A stretch of DNA of 64,000 nucleotides from Rhodobacterales bacterium (lineage in GTDB: Bacteria > Pseudomonadota > Alphaproteobacteria > Rhodobacterales > Rhodobacteraceae), in contig JANYFE010000061.1 of NCBI GenBank assembly GCA_025362795.1, positions 1 through 64,000 of the forward strand, written 5' to 3'. Below, piece by piece: positions 18,101 through 26,834 of this stretch. A model generated the notes under the pieces. The model searched no databases, was not told where the DNA came from, and worked only from the letters and a program-made list of their open reading frames with translations. Position numbers and translations under genes: made by a program. The stretch's first letter is position 1, and each line of letters starts with the position of its first letter.

Positions 18101-21100
18101 AACATCCACACCGGCAACCTCGACGATCACATCGGCCAGCGTGTCCACGACATAGGTGTCGTCGCCGGTGCCGCCGACCATGCGGTCGGTGCCGGTACCG
18201 CCATCCAGCGTGTCGTTGCCGCCGTTGCCGATCAGCGTGTCATTGCCCGCCAGACCCTGCAGCACGTTGAAGCCGCGCTGGCCAATTGTGCCGCCGGTGC
18301 CAGAGTTGCCGGTGATCTTGTTGTCCAGCGCGTTGCCGATGCCTTCCAGATCGAACTGACCGTTCAACGTCAGGTTCTCGATCCCGGTGGACAGCGTGAT
18401 GTTGGCGGTGCTGAACACAAGGTCGATGCCCTGACCGTCAAGTTCGGTAATCACGTCCAGCGCCGAGTCGACCGTATAGGTGTCATCGCCCAGGCCGCCG
18501 ATCATGGTGTCGGCAGTCAGTGCACCATCGGTAGACCCGCCGTCCAGCTTGTCGTTGCCCGCACCGCCGGACAGAATGTTGGCGGCCGTATCGCCCGTCA
18601 AAGTGTCGTCAAACGCCGAACCCGTCAGGTTCTCGATGTTGGTCAGAATGTCGCCGTCCGCATCGCCACCGACGCCAAAGCCGTTGAACAGATCCATCGA
18701 AACCGCAGCGGCCGAGGTTGCGTAGGACGCAGTGTCCGTCCCGGTGCTGCCGATGATCACGTCACCCCCGGCGCCGCCCGTCAAAACGTTGTTGCCAGTG
18801 TCGCCCTTCAGCGTATCGGCAAAAGCCGTGCCGATCAGGTTCTCGATCCCGGCAAACGTGTCGCCATCGGCATCGCCGCCCGTCGCCACGTTGAGGGTCA
18901 GGTCAATGTTCACCGCCAGCGCGTTGGCCGCATAGTCAGCCGTGTCGCTGCCGGCACCGCCGACCATGCTGTCGGCCCCGGCACCCCCGACAAAGCTGTT
19001 GTCACTGCCATCGCCCGTCAGCGTATCGTTGAACGCACTGCCTTTGACGTTCTCAAAGTTGCTGACCGTGTCGGTGCCATCACTGCTGATCGCACTGCCG
19101 GTCGCAAGGTTGACCGTCACCGCCACCGTTGAATTGGCAAGGTCCAGCGTGTCGATCCCGGCGCCGCCGTCCAGCACGTCATCGCCGGCACCGCCCGACA
19201 GCGCGTCGCTGCCGTCACCGCCATACAGACTGTCAACGCCGATCCCGCCAAACAGCGCGTCATTGCCCAGACCGCCGGTCAGCTGGTTGGCATTGCCGTC
19301 GCCGGTCAGCACGTCGCCGCCGCCCGAACCGGTCAGATTTTCGATCCCGACCAGCGTATCGCCCCCGGCATCGCCGCCGGTGTTGACGCCGGTCGACAAG
19401 TTGACCGTCACCGCACTGGCAGAGCTGCTGTAATCCGCCGTGTCGGTCCCGGTGGAACCGTCCAGGCTGTCAGATCCGACCCCGCCCACCAGCGTGTCAT
19501 TGTCCGCCCCGGCATACAGACTGTCGTTGCCGTCATTGCCGGTCAGAACGTCCGCTCCGATCCCGCCCAACAGCACGTTGGCGGTGTTATCGCCCGCCAG
19601 CACATCAGCAAAGCCCGAACCCGTCAGGTTCTCGATCGCGGTCAGCACATCGCCGGTCGCATCGCCCGCCGTCCCGGTGCCTGCCAGCAAGCTGGCCGAA
19701 ACGCCAGCGGTCGCGCTGGAATAATCCGCGGTATCAGTGCCCGCGCCGCCATCCAGACTGTCAGCACCGGCCCCACCGATCAGCGTGTCATTTTCGGTGC
19801 CGCCAAACAGACTGTCATTGCCCGCAGCCCCCGACAGACTGTCGGCCAGCGCACCACCCAACAGCACGTTGGCATTGCCGTCGCCTGTCAGCGTGTCGTT
19901 GAACGCAGAACCCGCAACCGTCTCAAACCCGCTGACCACGTCGCCTGCCGCTTCGCCCGCCGTTCCCGTGCCGTTGGTCAGGTTGACCGCAACGCCGGCC
20001 GTAGCCGTGCTATAGTCCAGCGTATCGCTGCCGCCAGTGCCGCCATCCAGCGTGTCAGCCCCCGCGCCACCCGAAATCGTGTCGTCGCCCAGTCCGCCAA
20101 ACAGCGCATTCGCGCCCACATCGCCGGTCAGGCTGTCATTCTGGCCAGACCCCACGATGATCTCGAACCCGGTAACCACGTCGCCCGTCGCATCGCCGCC
20201 AGCATAGCTGCCGGTGCCCAGGTTGATCGTGACGCCCGACGTCGACCCGGAATAATCCAGTATGTCGCCAGTGCCTGCCCCGCCATCCAGCGTATCCGCG
20301 CCCGCGCCGCCGGTGATGCTGTCATTGCCAGCCCCGCCGTAGAACACGTTGGCATTGCCATCGCCGACCAGCGTGTCGTTGAACGCACTGGCCACGACGC
20401 CTTCGATGTTCAGGATGACATCACCTGCCGCGTCGCCGCTGAAGGTGTTGGTCGTCAGGTTGAACGTCAGCGCCGCCGTCGCCGTGCTGTAATCCGCAAA
20501 GTCGGTGCCATTGCCACCGTCCATCGTGTCGGCACCTGCACCACCGGTCAGCGTGTCGTTGCCGTCGCCGCCCAGCAGCGAATCCGCGCCCGCGCCACCA
20601 AACAGCGCGTTGCCTCCGGTATCGCCGGTCAGCGTATCAGCAAAGCCCGAACCGATCAGGTTCTCGATCGCCGTCAGAACATCGCCAGCCGCATCACTGC
20701 CCGCAGTTGCGCCGGTCAAGAGGTTGACACTGACACCGGCCGCCGCGCCGGAATAATCCGCCGCATCCGTGCCCGCGCCGCCGTCCATGCTGTCAGCACC
20801 GGCCCCGCCGACCAGCGTGTCATTCTCGGTGCCGCCGAACAGACTGTCATTGCCGCCCGCACCCGACAGGCTGTCGGCCAGCGCGCCGCCGAACAGGCTG
20901 TTGGCGGTCGCATCGCCGCCCAGCGTGTCGTTGAACGCGGTGCCAAGGATGGTTTCGACATTGGTGATCAGATCGCCCGCCGCGTCGCCTCCCAGGCCCG
21001 CAGCACCGCCGATGGTGATGTTCACCGCAGCGGCCGATCCGGTGTAATCCACCTGGTCGTTGCCGGTGCCACCGTCCAGCGTGTCAGCCCCGGCCCCGCC

Positions 21101-23041
21101 GGTCAGCGTGTCGTTCAGCGCGCCACCGTACAAAGCGTTGGCATTGGCGTCGCCGGTCAGCGTGTCATTGAAGGCCGAACCGATGACCGCCTCGACCGAG
21201 CCCAGCACAAAGGTATCGCCGGTCGCGTCGCCGTTGTTGCCGGTGCCGCTGTTCAGCAGGATGGCCACGCCAACGCCAGCCGCGCTGTAGTCCACCGTGT
21301 CAAAGCCCGCGCCGCCGTCGATGCTGTCGGCCCCCGCGCCGCCAACCAAAGTGTCATTCTCGCTGCCGCCGAACAGCGTGTCGTTGCCCGCAGCCCCCGA
21401 CAGGCTGTCGGCCAGCGCCCCGCCCGACAACACGTTGGCAGCGCCGTCGCCGCCCAGCGTGTCGTTGAAGGCAGAGCCGGTCAGGTTCTCGACCGTGGTC
21501 AGAATGTCGCCCGCCGCGTCGCCGCCCAGGCCCGCAGCGCCGCCGATGGTGATGCTGACGCCCGCGCCAGAGGCGGAATAATCCACCGTATCGGTGCCGG
21601 TGCCGCCGTCAATCGTGTCAGCCCCCAGACCGCCCGCCAGCGTGTCGTTGCCGGCGCCGCCGGACAGGCTGTTGGCGTTCAGATCGCCGGTCAGCGTGTC
21701 GTTGAAGGCAGAGCCGACCAGGTTTTCCACGGTGGTCAGAATGTCGCCCGCCGCGTCGCCGCCCAGGCCCGCCGCGCCGTTGACCGTGATGCTGACGCCC
21801 GCGCCAGAGGCGGAATAATCCACGGTATCGGTGCCGGTGCCGCCGTCAATCGTATCAGCCCCCGCGCCGCCCGCCAGCGTGTCATTCAGCGCCCCGCCAT
21901 ACAACGCGTTAGCAGCGCCGTCGCCAGTCAGCGTGTCATTGAAGGCCGAGCCGATGATCGCCTCGACCGAGCCCAGCGTGATGACATCGCCCGCCGCATC
22001 GCCCAAAAGACCGGTGCCCGCCGCCAGAGAAACCGTGACGCCCGCGCCCGATGCGCTGTAGTCCACCGTGTCAAAACCCGCGCCGCCGTCCATGCTGTCA
22101 GCACCGGCCCCGCCGACCAGCGTGTCATTCTCGGTGCCGCCGAACAGACTGTCATTGCCGCCCGCACCCGACAGGCTGTCGGCCAGCGCGCCGCCGAACA
22201 GCACGTTGGCATTGCCGTCGCCCGCCAGCGTGTCGTTGAACGCAGAGCCCGTCACGTTCTCGACCGAGGCCAGCGTGATGATGTCGCCTGCCGCATCGCC
22301 GCCCGATTGCGCGGTGCCGATCGCAAGGTTGATGTTGACCGCCAGAGACGAGGTCGAATATTCCACCGTGTCGATGCCCAAGCCGCCGTCGATGCTGTCG
22401 GCCGCAGCGCCGCCCGTCAGGGTGTCGTTGCCCGATCCGCCAAACAGCGTGTCAAGCCCCGCGCCGCCCTTCAGCCAGTTCGCGTTGCTGTCGCCGGTGA
22501 GTGTGTCATTGAACGTCGACCCGATCACCCCCTCGATCGAGTTCGAGGTCATCGTGTCGCCCGCCGCATCACCGCCGGTGCTGGTGCCGCCAATCGTGAC
22601 ACTGACAGCAGACCCAGAGGCGGTGTAATCCACCCAGTCAAAGCCCGCGCCGCCGTCCAGACTGTCCGCCCCCGCGCCGCCGATCAGCGTGTCATTGCCC
22701 GCGCCGCCAAACAGACTGTCGACACCTGCGCCGCCGCTCAGCAGGTTGTCGTTGCCGTCACCGGTGATGTTGTCTGCCGCCGTGCCGCCCGTGACGTTTT
22801 CGATGAAGAACAGGGTGTCGCCATTCGCGTCGCCCAGCGTTCCGGTGCCGGTCAGCAGATTGACCGTGATCGACGTCGTTGAAGCCGAGTAATCTGCAAG
22901 GTCGATGCCATTGCCGCCATCCAGCCGGTCAGCCCCCGCCAGGCCGATCAGCACGTCGTTGCCATCCGCCCCGTAAAGCGAGTCGATACCCGCACTACCG
23001 GTCAGCGTTTCGTTTGCAGCGGTCCCGTTGATGGTGGTCAT
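15200..23041 (-). CDS. Giant RTX (calcium-binding nonapeptide repeat) protein, secreted
   Basis: A 2,613-residue protein made almost entirely of repeats. From about residue 10 to 1517 there are 17 modules of ~70-100 residues of the form D-x-x-DYS-...-VNL-...-GDAAGD-...-ENLxGSAFNDTLTGD-...-GGxGADxLDGG. From there to ~2520 are 10 modules of the form DTYIVD-...-GIDTV-...-YTLxxxxENLxLxG-...-NGTGN-...-GGxGNDTLDGG. The final ~100 residues (DHFVFNSTVSG, then VITDFN, GDVLEF) resemble the serralysin-like C-terminus used as a type I secretion signal. GGxGxD motifs bind calcium outside the cell. No enzymatic domain is visible, so a surface/adhesin or matrix role is likely. ATG 23041 has GGGAG upstream. 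No type I exporter is encoded nearby. Confidence 0.92.
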   Translation of the reverse strand: MTTINGTAANETLTGSAGIDSLYGADGNDVLIGLAGADRLDGGNGIDLADYSASTTSITVNLLTGTGTLGDANGDTLFFIENVTGGTAADNITGDGNDNLLSGGAGVDSLFGGAGNDTLIGGAGADSLDGGAGFDWVDYTASGSAVSVTIGGTSTGGDAAGDTMTSNSIEGVIGSTFNDTLTGDSNANWLKGGAGLDTLFGGSGNDTLTGGAAADSIDGGLGIDTVEYSTSSLAVNINLAIGTAQSGGDAAGDIITLASVENVTGSAFNDTLAGDGNANVLFGGALADSLSGAGGNDSLFGGTENDTLVGGAGADSMDGGAGFDTVDYSASGAGVTVSLAAGTGLLGDAAGDVITLGSVEAIIGSAFNDTLTGDGAANALYGGALNDTLAGGAGADTIDGGTGTDTVDYSASGAGVSITVNGAAGLGGDAAGDILTTVENLVGSAFNDTLTGDLNANSLSGGAGNDTLAGGLGADTIDGGTGTDTVDYSASGAGVSITIGGAAGLGGDAAGDILTTVENLTGSAFNDTLGGDGAANVLSGGALADSLSGAAGNDTLFGGSENDTLVGGAGADSIDGGAGFDTVDYSAAGVGVAILLNSGTGNNGDATGDTFVLGSVEAVIGSAFNDTLTGDANANALYGGALNDTLTGGAGADTLDGGTGNDQVDYTGSAAAVNITIGGAAGLGGDAAGDLITNVETILGTAFNDTLGGDATANSLFGGALADSLSGAGGNDSLFGGTENDTLVGGAGADSMDGGAGTDAADYSGAAAGVSVNLLTGATAGSDAAGDVLTAIENLIGSGFADTLTGDTGGNALFGGAGADSLLGGDGNDTLTGGAGADTMDGGNGTDFADYSTATAALTFNLTTNTFSGDAAGDVILNIEGVVASAFNDTLVGDGNANVFYGGAGNDSITGGAGADTLDGGAGTGDILDYSGSTSGVTINLGTGSYAGGDATGDVVTGFEIIVGSGQNDSLTGDVGANALFGGLGDDTISGGAGADTLDGGTGGSDTLDYSTATAGVAVNLTNGTGTAGEAAGDVVSGFETVAGSAFNDTLTGDGNANVLLGGALADSLSGAAGNDSLFGGTENDTLIGGAGADSLDGGAGTDTADYSSATAGVSASLLAGTGTAGDATGDVLTAIENLTGSGFADVLAGDNTANVLLGGIGADVLTGNDGNDSLYAGADNDTLVGGVGSDSLDGSTGTDTADYSSSASAVTVNLSTGVNTGGDAGGDTLVGIENLTGSGGGDVLTGDGNANQLTGGLGNDALFGGIGVDSLYGGDGSDALSGGAGDDVLDGGAGIDTLDLANSTVAVTVNLATGSAISSDGTDTVSNFENVKGSAFNDTLTGDGSDNSFVGGAGADSMVGGAGSDTADYAANALAVNIDLTLNVATGGDADGDTFAGIENLIGTAFADTLKGDTGNNVLTGGAGGDVIIGSTGTDTASYATSAAAVSMDLFNGFGVGGDADGDILTNIENLTGSAFDDTLTGDTAANILSGGAGNDKLDGGSTDGALTADTMIGGLGDDTYTVDSALDVITELDGQGIDLVFSTANITLSTGIENLTLNGQFDLEGIGNALDNKITGNSGTGGTIGQRGFNVLQGLAGNDTLIGNGGNDTLDGGTGTDRMVGGTGDDTYVVDTLADVIVEVAGVDVDTVLTNLTFTLADFFENLVLTGTDVVNGTGNAVNNAITGNDAANLLTGLDGNDVLTANGGNDTLDGGTGNDTMVGGDGNDLYRLDNAVLDKITETTTGGIDTVEATVTYTLGTNLENLNITGAGMLNGTGNGLANVITGNGSGNLLSGAALDDTLYGGGGADTLDGGADNDSMVGGGGNDTYIVANAGDVVVELQGEGTDTINASINYTMSADVENLVLSSSAITGIGNDQNNTITGTASGNNLQGMGGADTLYGGTGTGNDTMDGGAGTDSMDGGLGNDTYIVDTQSDVLVEVALGGIDTVQSTVNYTLAVEFENLTMIGTADINGTGNDVANVITGNIGANNLSGGLGNDTLFGGAGNDTLNGGLGVDTMTGGDGNDTYIVDDTGGTITETLTGGIDTVRTSVEITLLSGFVENLVISGSADLNSTGNTLANTMTGNAGANMLAGGAANDTLFGGDGADTLNGGTEADSMTGGAGNDTYFVDNIADQVIEVAGEGTDTVNSTLTYILGATLENLTLIGTAITGTGNLSANVMTGNASANNLIALDGNDTLDGGLGNDTLNGGLGDDSMTGGGGNDTFVVDSLGDTLVEQALGGTADLVQASLTYTLAAEFENLTLTGLLDINGTGTNLANLMNGNAGANLLMGLDGNDTLLGGDGADTLDGGIGNDAMTGGNGNDTYIVDSATDMITESLTGGVDTVLASITKSISALTAVENLTLTGTNAIDGTGNSLANILTGNSAANQLSGGSLNDTLYGGDGADKLDGGSGNDVLQGGDGNDVYIIDAVLDLITEDLNKGIDTVQSTITYTLAANVENLTLLSSSSINGTGNLLDNKLTGNLGTNILKGMDGNDSLIGLGGNDNLTGGTGADHFVFNSTVSGIDVITDFNGVEGIGGAEGDVLEFIGLLHGTFNYLGAAAFSLVHGNTEARVVGSQVQIDTDGSGAADIFITMTGLTSAAELTALDFLFT
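15500..18490 (-). repeat. Tandem type-B modules of the RTX gene (10 copies)
   Basis: Ten repeats of about 300 bp encoding DTYIVD...YTL...ENL...NGTGN...GNDTLDGG modules. They are more diverged from each other at DNA level than the type-A copies, suggesting an older array. Confidence 0.8.
20772..20896 (-). repeat. 125-bp perfect repeat inside the RTX gene, copy 1
   Basis: Identical over 125 bases to 22077-22201. Both encode the GGALADSLSGAGGNDSLFGG / ENDTLVGGAGADSMDGG part of a type-A module. Perfect identity, including third positions, shows recent duplication or gene conversion. Confidence 0.9.
22077..22201 (-). repeat. 125-bp perfect repeat inside the RTX gene, copy 2
   Basis: Partner of 20772-20896, about 1.3 kb away in direct orientation. 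Recombination between the copies would delete in-frame modules and change protein length. Confidence 0.9.
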
Positions 23042-23236
23042 GTCAAAATCTCCCTTCGTGCAAACGCCGGCGGCAGCCAACAGGCACAGTTACATTCCGT
23101 CAGCGTTACGGGTGACTTCGGGCAGAATTTAGACAGGATTGCTGCGCTTAGCGGAGAAATTAAGCCAAATTTGCGGCAGTCCCCGCCGGGCAACGCACAG
23201 CCAGAACCGCGGCAGGTCGTGAAATCTGTCCAGTCC

Positions 23237-23261
23237 CGGTAAATCTCTATTGTATTTACCG
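23237..23261. promoter_or_regulatory. Operator candidate CGGTAAAT-N9-ATTTACCG
   Basis: Perfect 8-bp arms with a 9-bp AT-rich centre, 44 bp before the Rrf2 gene start and in the 264-bp gap shared with the divergent RTX gene. Rrf2 proteins bind dyad sites and often repress their own genes, so this is the likely Rrf2 site. It could also affect the RTX promoter. Confidence 0.55.
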
Positions 23262-23305
23262 ATGTGTGCGTTGATTCCGTGAATATTGCAGTTTAGGTCT
23301 GGTTT

Positions 23306-23758
23306 ATGATCACGCAAAAAATGAAATATGCGCTAAAGGCATTGCTGTCGCTCGCGGATGAGGCGCGCAGACCCGTGCCCGAAGCGCTGACGATTGAAGA
23401 GATCGCCCGCCGCTCCGGCACGCCCAAGCGGTTTTTGGAACATATTCTGCTGGAAATTCGCAACGCCGGCATCATCGCCTCGACCCGGGGCCGGTCGGGT
23501 GGCTATCAGCTGATCAAATCGCCGGAAACCGTGTCGATTTCGGAACTGTTGCGGATGATCGACGGCCCGATCGCCCCGTTGCCCTGCCTGTCACGCCGCG
23601 CCTACCAGCGTTGCGAAGATTGCAAGGACGAGGAAACCTGCCGCATCCGCAAAGTCTTTGCCGATGTGTTCTGGTCTTATCTCGTCTTGATCGAAAGCCT
23701 GACACTGGCCGATATCCAGCGCTCTGACGAGGTGGCCCAACAGCTGTTGCGGGCCTGA
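23306..23758 (+). CDS. Rrf2-family transcriptional regulator
   Basis: A 150-residue regulator with the Rrf2 winged helix: MKYALKALLSLADEARR, TIEEIARRSGTPKRFLEHIL, and the wing STRGRSGGYQL. Cysteines in LPCLSRRAYQRCEDCKDEETC lie where IscR, NsrR and RirA hold Fe-S ligands, so it may sense iron, nitric oxide or redox state. Which signal cannot be read from sequence. The ATG at 23306 has no strong ribosome binding site but gives the standard start. It is divergent from the giant RTX gene with an inverted repeat between them. Confidence 0.9.
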   Translation: MITQKMKYALKALLSLADEARRPVPEALTIEEIARRSGTPKRFLEHILLEIRNAGIIASTRGRSGGYQLIKSPETVSISELLRMIDGPIAPLPCLSRRAYQRCEDCKDEETCRIRKVFADVFWSYLVLIESLTLADIQRSDEVAQQLLRA

Positions 23759-23870
23759 GGCGCACAACTGCCACCGCGAGATTTCCCGGCCCCCGACCCA
23801 TGCCGCCGCCGTGCAAATCTCGCCGTTAACCTTTGCCGGTCGGTACCGCGCAAAGACGCAGCGCAGAGAC

Positions 23871-23903
23871 GTGGGCAAGACGCAGGCAAGACGCGGGCAA
23901 GAC
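23871..23903 (+). repeat. 11-bp tandem repeat, three copies
   Basis: GTGGGCAAGAC, GCAGGCAAGAC and GCGGGCAAGAC follow one another between the convergent Rrf2 and oxidoreductase genes. The phrase GCCGTTAACCTT also occurs on both sides (around 23822 and 23927). No function is evident and no intrinsic terminator is seen in this 182-bp gap. Confidence 0.6.
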
Positions 23904-23940
23904 CGCGTAAATACGCCCGACCTCTGCCGTTAACCTTGGC

Positions 23941-25323
23941 CTATCTGCCGGTCAGCCAGTTGCCGAAAGCTGACAGACGCGAGGGCGGCGTGTTGTGCGT
24001 CGTCTCGCGGAAATCGGCCATCTGGTACAATTTGTACATCCCGTGAACCCCAAGCCAGCGCAACGGTTCTGGTTCCCAGGGTCGCACCTTGCGGTTGACC
24101 CAAGGCAGGCGGGTCAAGGCGGTGTCCCGGCCAAGTGCCAGATCCGCAAGGGTTTTTCCCGCCAGATTAGAGGTAGAAACCCCCACGCCGACATAGCCGC
24201 CAGCCCAGCCCAACCCCGATCCGGCATCCAGCCCGACCGTCGCACACCAATCGCGTGGCACCCCCATGACACCGCACCAGGCATGTTCCACCGGATAGGC
24301 CGCCGTTGCAGGAAAATGCCGGTGCAAAATCTCGGTCAGCCGGCGAATGGTCTCCGCATCCGGCGCCCCGTTCCGGTCCATTTTGGAGCCGAAAATATAA
24401 GGAACCCCCCGCGCCCCAACCGCGATTCTGCCTTCGCGCGTGCGCTGGCAATAGCAATAGCTGTTATAATAATCATGAAACAATTCATGGCCTTGCCAAC
24501 CGATCTTCTCCCATACCACAGGCGGCAAAACCGGCGTGACGATCTGGGCAGAGTTCAATGGCAGCCATTCGCGCTTATGGCCCGGCAGGGTGGCGGTAAA
24601 GCCCTCGGTGCAGCGCAGAATGATCGGCGCCTTGACAGTGCCCAGGTTGGTTTTGACCACGCCCGACGCATATTCGGTAACTGTCGTTCCCTCGAAAATC
24701 CTGACGCCCAATCGCTCCACAGCCAGTGCCAGACCCCGCACCAGCTTGGCCGGCTGCACCCGCGCCATTCCCGAAACCGACAACCCGCCCAGTGCCCCCG
24801 GTACGGTGATCCGGGCCAAAGTTTCATCGCGATTCAATAGCTTGACCCGGTGTCCTTCGCCCCACTTCTGATGATCGGCCAAAGCCTCCTGCATCCGAAT
24901 GACATGGGCCGGATGGGTTGCGACACTCAGTTCATCGGTCCGGATGATGTCGGCGTCGATGCCTTCCGCCGCGCAGACCCGGATGACTTCATCGACGGTG
25001 GTCTCCATCGCTGCCACCATGTCCAGAACCGCTTCCCGCGAGGTAGTCTCGGCGTAGCGGTTATGGTTCCACGCAAATGTGCCCATCAGCCAGCCGCCGT
25101 TGCGACCAGAGGCGCCAAATCCCGCGAACTCCTGTTCAATCACGATAACATTCAGGGAAGGTTGGGTTTTTTTCAGATAATAGGCGGTCCAAAGTCCGGT
25201 ATATCCGGCTCCGATGATCGCCACATCCGCCGTGGTGTCACCTTGCAGCGCCGCACGGCGTCCGGGCAGACCAATATCAGCATACCAGAACGAAACATCT
25301 CCGACAGTCATGGTTTGGGTCAT
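23941..25323 (-). CDS. FAD-dependent amine/amino-acid oxidoreductase (DAO family)
   Basis: A 460-residue flavoenzyme with the Rossmann FAD motif VAIIGAGYTGLWTAYYLKK at residues ~34-52, the GASGRNGGW motif after it, and a C-terminal FAD-contact region GLGWAGGYVGVGVSTSNLAG. This arrangement matches the gamma-glutamylputrescine oxidoreductase/DadA-like group that oxidises secondary or primary amines in the cytoplasm. GGAGG lies 7 nt before the ATG at 25323. It is divergent from glutaryl-CoA dehydrogenase. The actual substrate is not determined. Confidence 0.87.
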   Translation of the reverse strand: MTQTMTVGDVSFWYADIGLPGRRAALQGDTTADVAIIGAGYTGLWTAYYLKKTQPSLNVIVIEQEFAGFGASGRNGGWLMGTFAWNHNRYAETTSREAVLDMVAAMETTVDEVIRVCAAEGIDADIIRTDELSVATHPAHVIRMQEALADHQKWGEGHRVKLLNRDETLARITVPGALGGLSVSGMARVQPAKLVRGLALAVERLGVRIFEGTTVTEYASGVVKTNLGTVKAPIILRCTEGFTATLPGHKREWLPLNSAQIVTPVLPPVVWEKIGWQGHELFHDYYNSYCYCQRTREGRIAVGARGVPYIFGSKMDRNGAPDAETIRRLTEILHRHFPATAAYPVEHAWCGVMGVPRDWCATVGLDAGSGLGWAGGYVGVGVSTSNLAGKTLADLALGRDTALTRLPWVNRKVRPWEPEPLRWLGVHGMYKLYQMADFRETTHNTPPSRLSAFGNWLTGR

Positions 25324-25463
25324 CGTCTGGCCTCCTGCGCGGGCAGATTGTATCGTAGGGCGCCCGCGCGCAATGGTGATTTGCGCCGGGTGGGCACCGC
25401 TTGAAATTTATGCGATACGTTGGCCAAGGACATGCAATCGCGGATGCTGCACGAGGAATTATG

Positions 25464-26681
25464 ATGGAAAAGCCGACGCTTAAGCCCAAAGACGCCCCTG
25501 AACTGGGTCGGTTTGACTGGCAAGATCCGCTTCGCCTTGACGATCAGTTAACCGAAGAAGAACGGATGCTGCGCGATGCTGCGGCGGCCTATGCAGCAGA
25601 GAAATTGCAGCCACGGGTCGTCGCGGCGTACCGCGAGGAATCCACGGATCCCGCGATTTTCCGTGAAATGGGCGAAATGGGCCTGCTCGGCGTCACAGTG
25701 CCCGAGGAATACGGCGGTCTGGGGGCGTCTTATGTCGCCTACGGGCTGATCGCGCGCGAAGTGGAACGGGTGGATTCAGGCTACCGGTCGATGATGTCGG
25801 TCCAAAGCTCTTTGGTCATGTATCCGATCTATGCCTATGGGACCGAAGCGCAGCGGCAAAAATACCTGCCAAATCTCGCGTCCGGCGCGTGGATTGGTTG
25901 TTTCGGGCTGACCGAACCGGATGCGGGCTCTGACCCGGGGGGGATGAAGACGACGGCGAAGAAAACCGCATCAGGCTATGTCCTGAATGGTGCGAAGATG
26001 TGGATTTCAAATGCGCCGATTGCGGATGTTTTCGTGATCTGGGCCAAGTCAGAGGCGCACGGCGGCAAAATTCGCGGCTTTGTGCTGGAAAAAGGGATGC
26101 AGGGGCTGTCCGCGCCCAAGATTGGCGGGAAACTGTCGTTACGGGCCTCGATCACCGGCGAGATCGTGATGAAAGATGTCGAAGTGGGTGAGGACGCCCT
26201 GTTGCCGTTTGTCGAAGGGTTAAAGGGACCGTTTGGCTGTCTGAACCGGGCGCGGTACGGAATTTCCTGGGGGGTGCTGGGCGCGGCGGAGTTTTGCATG
26301 AGCGCTGCCCGGCAGTATGGGCTGGATCGGCGACAGTTTGGCAAACCGCTGGCGCAAACTCAGTTGTATCAGTTGAAGCTGGCGAACATGATGACAGAGA
26401 TCTCTCTGGGGTTGCAGGCCAGCCTTCGCGTCGGGCGGTTGTTGGACGAAGCGAATGCAGCGCCCGAGATGATCAGCCTCGTCAAGCGGAACAACTGTGG
26501 CAAGGCTTTGGAGGCGGCGCGGTGGGCGCGGGATATGCATGGCGGCAACGGGATTCAGGAGGATTACCAGATCATGCGGCATATGGTGAACCTGGAGACG
26601 GTGAACACTTACGAAGGCACCCATGACGTTCACGCGCTGATCTTGGGCCGCGCGATCACCGGATTGCAGGCGTTTTTCTGA
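25464..26681 (+). CDS. gcdH: Glutaryl-CoA dehydrogenase
   Basis: A 405-residue acyl-CoA dehydrogenase whose sequence is typical of GcdH throughout: [67 protein letters not shown] and the catalytic glutamate in [18 protein letters not shown]. It oxidises and decarboxylates glutaryl-CoA to crotonyl-CoA with FAD, the final committed step of lysine, tryptophan and glutarate breakdown. GAGGA precedes two adjacent ATGs at 25461 and 25464; spacing favours 25464. The divergent flavin oxidase may act in the same amine/lysine catabolism, but no glutarate-CoA transferase is present here. Confidence 0.95.
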   Translation: MEKPTLKPKDAPELGRFDWQDPLRLDDQLTEEERMLRDAAAAYAAEKLQPRVVAAYREESTDPAIFREMGEMGLLGVTVPEEYGGLGASYVAYGLIAREVERVDSGYRSMMSVQSSLVMYPIYAYGTEAQRQKYLPNLASGAWIGCFGLTEPDAGSDPGGMKTTAKKTASGYVLNGAKMWISNAPIADVFVIWAKSEAHGGKIRGFVLEKGMQGLSAPKIGGKLSLRASITGEIVMKDVEVGEDALLPFVEGLKGPFGCLNRARYGISWGVLGAAEFCMSAARQYGLDRRQFGKPLAQTQLYQLKLANMMTEISLGLQASLRVGRLLDEANAAPEMISLVKRNNCGKALEAARWARDMHGGNGIQEDYQIMRHMVNLETVNTYEGTHDVHALILGRAITGLQAFF

Positions 26682-26834
26682 TTCGCCGCGACCGTCCGGC
26701 ACTTTATAAATTCCATTATTCTGTGAAATCAATGACTTGATTTTCTAGAATTAACCCGGCGTTAGGGATTGCCGCAGACGCGGCTGCTACCGGCGGGACT
26801 GTTTTGACCAGTATGCAAGCGCAGGGAGTGGCCG

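Larger units (their letters stand above)
18490..23010 (-). repeat. Tandem type-A modules of the RTX gene (17 copies)
   Basis: Seventeen degenerate DNA repeats of roughly 210-300 bp encoding the DYS/ENLxGSAFNDTL modules. Identity between some copies is very high, including a 125-bp perfect match (20772-20896 and 22077-22201). Copies near 21480-21600 and 21720-21850 are also nearly identical over more than 100 bp. Confidence 0.85.

Noticed and set aside
15785-19132. Open frame of 1,115 codons on the + strand
   Set aside because: It is antisense to the RTX gene. Regular GC-rich repeats leave the opposite frame without stops; the product is low-complexity Arg/Val/Gly sequence with no domain.
15200-23041. 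Regularly spaced repeats considered as a CRISPR array
   Set aside because: Repeats are long, degenerate and coding in one frame as RTX modules; there are no unique spacers between short identical repeats and no cas genes.
25324-25463. GTATCG...CGATAC repeats between the FAD oxidoreductase and gcdH as an operator
   Set aside because: Arms are only six bases and about 80 bp apart, with no linked regulator gene; not distinguishable from chance.
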